Assembly (NCBI GenBank): GCA_946800325.1
Contig: OX326956.1
Span: forward strand, 21,550,356-21,614,355
DNA: 64,000 nt
From: Luzula sylvatica
Lineage: Eukaryota > Streptophyta > Magnoliopsida > Poales > Juncaceae
Reading direction: 5' to 3'
The first letter of the stretch is position 1; each line of letters starts with the position of its first letter. This document shows, one piece after another, positions 62,701 to 64,000 of the stretch. Position numbers and translations under genes: made by a program. The notes below the pieces were generated by a model. It saw only the letters and a list, made by a program, of their open reading frames with translations. It was not told where the DNA came from and searched no databases.

Positions 62701-64000
62701 AACACTAAGAAAGTTTGTTTTTCGATTCAAAACAAGATTTTAACGCTTTGAGTAGTTCAAATAACGTATTTTTAGATCATTTGTATCGTATCTTTTACTA
62801 CATAACTTTTCACCAAATTTCACAAACATTACGAGAGTTTGTTTTTCGATTCAAAACAAGATTTTAACGCTTTGAGGAGTTCAAATAACGTGTTTTTAGA
62901 TCATTTGTATCGTATCTTTTACTACATAACTTTTCACCAAGTTTCACAAACACTAAGAAAGTTTGTTTTTCGATTCAAAACAAGATTTTAACGCTTTGAG
63001 TAGTTCAAATAACATGTTTTTAGATCATTTGTATCGTATCTTTTACTACGTAACTTTTCACCAAATTTCACAAACACTAAGAAAGTTTGTTTTTCGATTC
63101 AAAACTAGATTTTAACGCCTTGAGGAGCTCAAATAACTTGTTTTTAGATCATTTGTATCGTATCTTTTACTACGTAACTTTTCACCAAATTTCACAAACA
63201 CTAAGAAAGTTTGTTTTTCGATTCAAAACAAAATTTTAACGCTTTGATGTGTCCAAATAACGTGTTTTTAGATCATTTGTATCGTATCTTTTACTACATA
63301 ACTTTTCACCAAATATCACAAACACTAAGAAAGTTTGTTTTTTGATTCAAAAGAATCTTTGAACGCTTTGAGGAGCTCAAATAACGTGTTTTTAGATCAT
63401 TTGTATCGTATCTTTTACTACATAACTTTTCACCAAATTTCACAAACACTAAGAAAGTTTGTTTTTCAATTCAAAACAAGCTTTGAACGCTTTGAGGAGC
63501 TCACATAACGTGTTTTTAGATCATTTGTATCGATATCTTTTACTACATAACTTTTCACCAAATTTCACAAACACTAAGAAAGTTTGTTTTTCGATTCAAA
63601 ACAAGATTTTAACACTTTGAAGAGTTGAAATAACGTGTTTTTAGATCATTTGTATCGTATCTTTTACTACATAACTTTTCACCAAATTTCACAAACACTA
63701 ATAAAGTTTGTTTTTCGATTCAAAACAAGATTTTAACGCTTTGAGGAGCTCAAATAACGTGTTTTTAGATCATTCGTATCGTATCTTTTACTACGTAACT
63801 TTTCACCAAATTTCACAAACACTAAGAAAGTTTGTTTTTCGATTCAAAACAAGATTTTAGCGATTTGAGGAGTTCCAATAACGTGTTTTTAGATCATTTG
63901 TATCGTATCTTTTACTACATAACTTTTCACCAAATTTTACAAACACTAAGAAAGTTTGTTTTTCGATTCAAAACAAGATTTTAACGCTTTGGGGAGTTCA
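56759..64000 (+). repeat. Right-hand mosaic of rearranged HOR blocks
   Basis: About 58 monomers. Successive parts resemble 46.4-47.1 kb, 43.9-44.2 kb, 42.0-42.9 kb (at 58.0-58.9 kb) and 44.26-45.93 kb (at 59.52-61.19 kb). From 61.4 kb the order follows 46.4-49.2 kb, first at an offset of 15,010 bp and after 62.7 kb at 14,762 bp (attacgagag at 48071 and 62833). The 248-bp drop is exactly two monomers. The array continues past the window end. Confidence 0.75.

Larger units (their letters stand above)
1..64000 (+). repeat. Satellite DNA array, 124-bp AT-rich monomer, about 515 tandem copies
   Basis: Every stretch of the window is a copy of one monomer, all head to tail in the same direction. 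The landmark tatcgtatctttta recurs every 124 bp, with occasional 123- or 125-bp copies from single-base indels. Other constant blocks are cttttcaccaaatttcac, gtttttcgattcaaaac and tttttagatcatttg. Common variable sites are acataac/acgtaac, actaag/actaat/actacg/attacg, ttaacg/ttagcg/ttatcg, gaggagttc/gaggagctc/gagtagttc, and aacgtg/aacttg/aacatg/aacgta. There is no gap of 300 bases, or even one full monomer, of unrelated sequence. The array runs off both window edges. Being eukaryotic satellite, probably centromeric or pericentromeric, is an inference from length and purity. Confidence 0.98.

Noticed and set aside
1..64000. CRISPR array
   Set aside because: Repeats are contiguous 124-bp units with no unique spacers, and there are no cas genes.
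1..64000. Transposon-derived origin (target-site duplications, terminal repeats, transposase or reverse transcriptase remnants)
   Set aside because: No such signals are visible; all boundaries found are between satellite monomers.

Overview
The whole 64 kb window is one uninterrupted satellite DNA array. From the first base to the last it consists of head-to-tail copies of a single AT-rich monomer, all in the same orientation. The basic monomer is 124 bp (tatcg-to-tatcg starts fall at 1, 125, 265, 389 and so on), which gives roughly 515 monomers. A hand count of the consensus gives 35 G+C of 124 (about 28 %). I see no unique sequence, protein gene, RNA gene, transposon or CRISPR array. The apparent short reading frames are satellite sequence read from TTG codons and should not be annotated as genes. 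Such a long, pure array of short monomers points to a eukaryotic nuclear chromosome, probably centromeric or pericentromeric heterochromatin. The sequence alone does not name the species, and I do not recognise the monomer as a described family.

The monomers are not all alike. They carry sets of linked variants, and strings of variants recur at long distances, so the array has higher-order repeat (HOR) structure that changes along the window. Region 1-8.1 kb holds units offset by 4477 bp and by about 1999/1876 bp. Region 9.2-10.7 kb carries variants otherwise typical of the right half. Region 10.69-24.63 kb holds a 34/35-monomer HOR (offsets 4229 and 4352 bp). Region 24.58-29.56 kb is a 20-monomer tandem duplication (2482 bp). 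Region 27.7-35.42 kb repeats with an offset of about 4463 bp and also contains a copy of 1.80-4.65 kb. Region 35.43-37.96 kb is a patchwork of the 10.7-24.6 kb HOR, entered through an out-of-register junction. Region 38.57-42.05 kb is a 14-monomer duplication (1738 bp). Region 46.52-56.76 kb holds three copies of a 27-monomer HOR (3349, 3349 and 3225 bp) plus a partial fourth. The rest of the right half (42-46.5 and 56.8-64 kb) consists of rearranged relatives of these blocks.

Within the array, the features worth reading are a palindromic monomer variant at 13 sites, all left of 37.6 kb; a 16-bp internal duplication at seven HOR-linked sites; exact one-monomer and two-monomer length changes between HOR copies; two junctions that break the 124-bp register; and A/T tracts spaced about one helical turn apart throughout the monomer. 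Together they record repeated unequal exchange and segmental amplification. Any role (centromere identity, heterochromatin packaging, transcription) is inference.
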